This document shows, piece by piece, positions 60,607 to 64,000 of a stretch of 64,000 nt of DNA. The stretch comes from CAVOGJ01 sp963700865. Lineage in GTDB: Bacteria; Planctomycetota; Planctomycetia; Pirellulales; Pirellulaceae. The translations under genes were made by a program, and so were the position numbers. The stretch is from NCBI GenBank assembly GCA_963700865.1, contig CAVOZC010000023.1, positions 1 to 64,000 on the forward strand, written 5' to 3'. The notes under the pieces are model-generated. The model was not told the origin of the DNA and did no database searches. It saw only the letters and a program-made list of their open reading frames with translations. Numbering within the stretch: the stretch's first letter is position 1; each line of letters opens with the position of its first letter.

Positions 60607-62389
60607 TGTTGTTGATCTCTCACCTGCAGGGCGCGTGGGTTGCGTTCCGTCGCCGAATGACACCCGCCGTTCCCTTGCTGGTGGCCGGGCTCGTCTTGAT
60701 ATGCGCGGACGTGGCCTTGGCCCAAAGCGGGTGGAAAACGCATCCGGACGTCAATGGCCCGAGCATTCCGCGGGGAGTGGGTGGCTACTTCAGCTGGTGG
60801 AAGTTGCTCTTGGCGTGGTTACTGTTTCTGCTGTGGGCCAAGGTGACCGACTGGGTCAGTCGTGACTGCCAGGATACGGAATTGCCCTTCGGAACATGGG
60901 TACCCGTTGTTTTCTTTCCCTTTCTGATCGGCTTCTTCGTTTGCATTCTGACGATTCCCGTCTTTGCGATTGGCTATCCGTTGGGGCTGCTCTGTTTCTT
61001 GGTGCCGACGCTGGTCTACGTGGTCAAACGGAACAGCGTGGTGGAGCTTCACGAGCGGGTCATGACGCCGGACCATCTCCGCTATCTCTTGGCGGAGCGG
61101 GGCCTCGGTTCGGCCGAGAAGAAAGCGGCTCACGAAAAGGAGCGCCGGTCACCTTCCTGCCGTTAAGTGGCAAGGATGACCAGGTCAATCAAGCAAATCT
61201 CGTCAAAGCCCGTCTGGCCGTGGGCTTTCTGGCCGCCAAGCAAGTGATCTCCAATGCTCTGGATCATCGGGCCGGCAAGATCATGATGGACTTTACGGCA
61301 GAGGGGGCCACAACCAGGTTTCAGGTGGACGGCGTCTGGCACGATTCGGACGGATTTGAGCGGGAGGAGGGAGACAATATCCTGTCCATATTCAAGACGC
61401 TCTCCGCCGCCAAGCCGGACGAACGAAGGGCTCGACAGCAAGGTACTTTTCGAACCGAGTACCAAAAGAACAAGTTGAACTGTAATTTTGTCAGCCAGGG
61501 AACGAAGACGGGCGAGCGGGCGATCCTGACGCTCATCGGCAAGGGAGACGAATTCAAGACGCTTGAAGATCTGGGCATGCGGGAGCAGATGATCGCCCAA
61601 TTGAAGGATCTGATGCTCCAGCCGCGAGGGATTCTGCTGTTTTCGGCGATGACCGGAAATGGACTCTCCACCACGCTGACGGTCTCGCTGCGCAATACCG
61701 ATCGACTGCTCCGCGATTTCATTGCGGTGGAAGACAAAGCGAAGGCGCTACCCGAGATCGAGAACGTGGACCCGGTCTACTTCGACAGCGCCAAGGGTGA
61801 GTCGCCTGAAAAGAAAATGGAAGTCATTCTCCGCAAACAACCCGATGTGATGGTGTTTCCCGAGCTGGTTAATACGGAGACGGTGAACATTCTTTGCAAG
61901 GCCGCGGCGGAGGATCAAGCGGTCTTCGCCGCCATTCCGGCCAAGGAGGCGGTGGAAGCGTTATTGCGGGTACTGCTGATGAAGGTTTCGGCGAAGGAGC
62001 TGGCGCCACGCGTCAATGCCGTTCTCAATCAGCGGCTGGTGCGAAAATTGTGCGAAGCTTGCAAGGAGCCCTATGAGCCGCCCGAGTCGCTCTTGAAAAA
62101 ACTTGGCATTCCCGCGGGCCGCGTTTCGGAGCTGTTTCGTCACCCCGAAGAGCCGGAGAAGGTGTGCCCGGAATGCCACGGGATTGGCTATAAGGGTCGG
62201 ACGGCGATTTTTGAACTGGTGATAGTCGATGATGTCATGCGGGAGGTGCTGATCAAGCAGCCCAAGCTGGACATGCTGCGGAAAGCGGCCCGCAAGGGGG
62301 GCAATCGGACACTACAGGAAGAAGGCTTGTTGACGGTCATCAAAGGGATCACGTCGTTACCTGAATTGATGCGCGTGCTCAAGCAATAG
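60606..62389 (+). CDS. Membrane-anchored GspE/PilB-like protein with degenerate Walker A
   Basis: About 594 residues after joining across one break near 61145. The N-terminal ~190 residues hold a signal-like segment (VPLLVAGLVLICADVALAQ) and two or three membrane spans (LLLAWLLFLLWAKVTDWV, PFLIGFFVCILTIPVFAIGY). The C-terminal ~400 residues align with GspE/PilB: DHRAGKIMMDFTAEGATTRF, PRGILLFSAMTGNGLSTTL, QPDVMVFPELVNTETV, QAVFAAIPAKEAVEALLRVL and the zinc motif CEACKEPY...CPECHGIGYKGRTAIFE. The P-loop lacks the usual Gly-Lys-Thr, and PEL stands where GEI/GEM is expected. It overlaps the upstream PilT-type gene, whose P-loop is intact, so the two may form one complex. Confidence 0.8.
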
Positions 62390-62453
62390 TCCCCGCCGAA
62401 AGTCGTGCGGAGCCCCGCACGCGGAAATTTGTGTTTCTCACTGCGAGACAATC

Positions 62454-63062
62454 ATGCTTGGAATCGTTTTGGTCGTGATCTCCTTCATCGTCATCGCGAT
62501 GCTCTGGAATGAGGGAATGTGGTCCAACGCCATTGCCCTGTTCAATGTGTTTTTTGCGGGAGTCGTTTCGACCAATTACTTCGAGCCCTTTGCGAAGTGG
62601 ATCGAAGGGACACTACCGTCGTTTGCGTACGTCGCCGATTACCTTGCCTTCTGGGTCATCTTTGCATTCGCTTTCAATGTCGGCCGCGCTGTCACCGACG
62701 CAATTTCGAAGCATAAGGTGCGTTTTCGCAAGCCGGTGGAGCACACCGGTCGTATCCTCTTCGCGGTGCTAACGGCCTGGATGATGGTCTGCATCTTCTG
62801 TGCGTCGCTGCACTTGGCTCCCCTGGCTCAATCGCCATTGCGGGGCAGCTTTGCGAAGGACCCGCTGGCGGGTTGTTTCTTTGGACTGGCTCCCGACCGA
62901 TATTGGCTGGCCTTTATGCATTCGCGTTCGAAAGGGAGCATGGGTTCGGGGAGCCAATTCGATCCCCAGGGCGAGTTTGTTCTCAAGTATGGTACCCGCC
63001 GCTATAATCTACAGGCTTACAACAAAGAGACCGACGGCAAGATTCTTGTCCGCAAACGCTGA
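62454..63062 (+). CDS. CvpA-like membrane protein
   Basis: 202 residues with four membrane segments, starting MLGIVLVVISFIVIAMLWNE and continuing with YLAFWVIFAFAFNVGRAVTD and ILFAVLTAWMMVCIFCASLH. The layout (short basic loop between spans 3 and 4, soluble C-terminus) fits the CvpA/colicin V production family as used loosely in planctomycetes. The C-terminal region GEFVLKYGTRRYNLQ is soluble. It follows the secretion-type ATPase by 64 bases and may be part of the same operon. Confidence 0.65.
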   Translation: MLGIVLVVISFIVIAMLWNEGMWSNAIALFNVFFAGVVSTNYFEPFAKWIEGTLPSFAYVADYLAFWVIFAFAFNVGRAVTDAISKHKVRFRKPVEHTGRILFAVLTAWMMVCIFCASLHLAPLAQSPLRGSFAKDPLAGCFFGLAPDRYWLAFMHSRSKGSMGSGSQFDPQGEFVLKYGTRRYNLQAYNKETDGKILVRKR

Positions 63063-63100
63063 CGTTTGTGCTGGCTCACGCCTCTTTCTCGCGACAGATC

Positions 63101-63826
63101 ATGATGGCAGATCGAATGCTCCTGGCCGATCACGATAGAGAGGAGTTAACGGACTACCGTTCCGTAAGCCGTCTGGCCATTGCGGCGCTCGTATTGGGTC
63201 TGGCCTCCATCGTGGCCCTGGCACACCCCGTGGCCTGGGTGATCCCGGCGGCCGGCTGTCTGGTCGGATGGTTTGCGTTGCGGGTCACCTCAAATCCCGA
63301 TATTCCCGTCGATGGCCGGCGGGCCGCGTTGTGGGGATTGTGCCTGTCACTTTTTCTGGGCACCGCGGCGGTGGGGCGGTGGACCTTCGAGCGGCAGATC
63401 CTGGTCCATCAGGCGCGCGACTTTGCGGATCGTTTCCTGGAAATGGTTCAGACGGAGGATTTTCCACGGGCCGTCGAATGTACGCGTTCGTTTGCCTATC
63501 GCCAGCGAGCGGGTGTGCCGCTGGATCAGTTTTATGCGCAGAATGACTCTTCGCGCCGCGAGTTGCAACAGTTTCGCGAGCAGGCGGCCGTGGCGGCCAT
63601 CCTTGCCGCCGGAGCGGGGTCCGAGGTGCGGTTTGCTCGAGCGTCAAAGTTGGAACGGCTGAACCACGCGCGTCGCTGCTGGTTGCAATACGAGTTGACC
63701 GTGCCCGACCAGCCCGCTCGCGAATTCGCGGTCTGCGTGGTGCGCGACGCGAATCCTGAATCGTATCTCGAACCTCATTGGCATATTGCACGGTTTGAAC
63801 TGGGTGCCGTCGCGGATCAACCCTGA
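63101..63826 (+). CDS. Hypothetical membrane protein with DUF4190-like N-terminus
   Basis: 241 residues. YRSVSRLAIAALVLGLASIV and a second span (PVAWVIPAAGCLVGWFALRV) form the DUF4190-like pair, and a third span (ALWGLCLSLFLGTAAVGRW) follows. The outer domain begins FERQILVHQARDFADRFLEM and ends with VRDANPESYLEPHWHIARFE. ATG 63101 gives MMADRML; an earlier ATG at 63068 is less likely. Small planctomycete family of unknown role, 38 bases after the CvpA-like gene. Confidence 0.6.
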   Translation: MMADRMLLADHDREELTDYRSVSRLAIAALVLGLASIVALAHPVAWVIPAAGCLVGWFALRVTSNPDIPVDGRRAALWGLCLSLFLGTAAVGRWTFERQILVHQARDFADRFLEMVQTEDFPRAVECTRSFAYRQRAGVPLDQFYAQNDSSRRELQQFREQAAVAAILAAGAGSEVRFARASKLERLNHARRCWLQYELTVPDQPAREFAVCVVRDANPESYLEPHWHIARFELGAVADQP

Positions 63827-63838
63827 CGGCATGGACGC

Positions 63839-64000
63839 ATGCCTCCGCTTACGCTCTCTGCCGAATTAAGCACTGTTCGCAACCTGATTGAATTCTTTAC
63901 CCGAACGGGGCGGCGGGCGCGCGAATTCGCCTCTTCGATCGACCCGGTCGGCCGTGGTTTCTTTCGTGCGTCCGAGGCGGAAGAGGTTGAGGCGTTATTG
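63839..64000 (+). CDS. Hypothetical protein, 5' part only
   Basis: 54 codons to the window edge: MPPLTLSAELSTVRNLIEFF, then TRTGRRAREFASSIDPVGR and FFRASEAEEVEALL. Coding-like composition and a 12-base gap from the preceding stop suggest the same operon. The family cannot be named from this fragment. Confidence 0.5.
   Translation, partial: MPPLTLSAELSTVRNLIEFFTRTGRRAREFASSIDPVGRGFFRASEAEEVEALL

Overview
The window looks like two bacterial genomes joined in one sequence. Bases 1 to about 15,300 are very GC-rich. Their gene set (aromatic amino acid decarboxylase, MFS permease, radical SAM protein, ornithine/carbamoyl phosphate genes, HAD-IG nucleotidase, HExxH peptidase) suggests a soil Acidobacteriota such as Vicinamibacteria; that placement is inference. 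From about 15,300 to the end the GC is lower and the genes are typical of Planctomycetes: formylmethanofuran dehydrogenase subunit B, several small families I associate with planctomycetes, an ABC-2 exporter operon with a large membrane partner, and a GspE/PilT pair. The switch falls inside the peptidase gene near 15,300, which is best explained by a chimeric join.

Almost every long gene in both halves is broken by one or more frameshifts while its protein sequence stays conserved across the break. Many breaks are repaired by restoring one CG/GC dinucleotide in a GCG/CGC context, and others by one base in a G or C run. I therefore treat these as read errors and annotate whole genes across the breaks.

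Left half (1-15,300): a PLP decarboxylase; a methyltransferase; a YtxJ-like thiol protein; an MFS permease; a radical SAM protein with an N-terminal SPASM-like Cys cluster; then a same-strand run of ornithine carbamoyltransferase, carbamate kinase, ornithine aminotransferase and a cyclic-2,3-diphosphoglycerate-synthetase-like GTPase, which fits ornithine/citrulline catabolism with ATP gain. Two near-identical IS630 copies in opposite orientation flank a HAD-IG 5'-nucleotidase.

Island (about 15,300-28,500): an accessory region ending in a tyrosine recombinase next to the 3' end of tRNA-Ser(CGA). It carries a ~1,400-residue protein with an N-terminal Bergerat (HSP90/sacsin-like) ATPase and a C-terminal NOV/DUF3883 nuclease-like domain, a ~100-residue protein, and a ~1,130-residue fusion of RecB-like nuclease, DEDD-type exonuclease and Upf1/Dna2-like helicase. 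All three lie on one strand. This is the best candidate for an undescribed anti-mobile-element system. A 50-base repeat precedes two of the island genes. Two excisionase-like paralogues sit before the recombinase.

Chromosome (28,500-64,000): HNH endonuclease, group II intron remnant, a 29-bp perfect inverted repeat around 18-base tandem repeats, ferredoxin, sigma factor, leuA with a possible attenuator, a DUF420 membrane protein next to two large G/C-rich tandem arrays, fhcB-yceH, an M48 peptidase lipoprotein, an ABC exporter operon, acyl-CoA desaturase, a two-component pair, two Gfo/Idh/MocA oxidoreductases, thiS-thiG, a DinG helicase, hisF, a PilT-type ATPase and a membrane-anchored GspE-like protein whose Walker A motif is degenerate.
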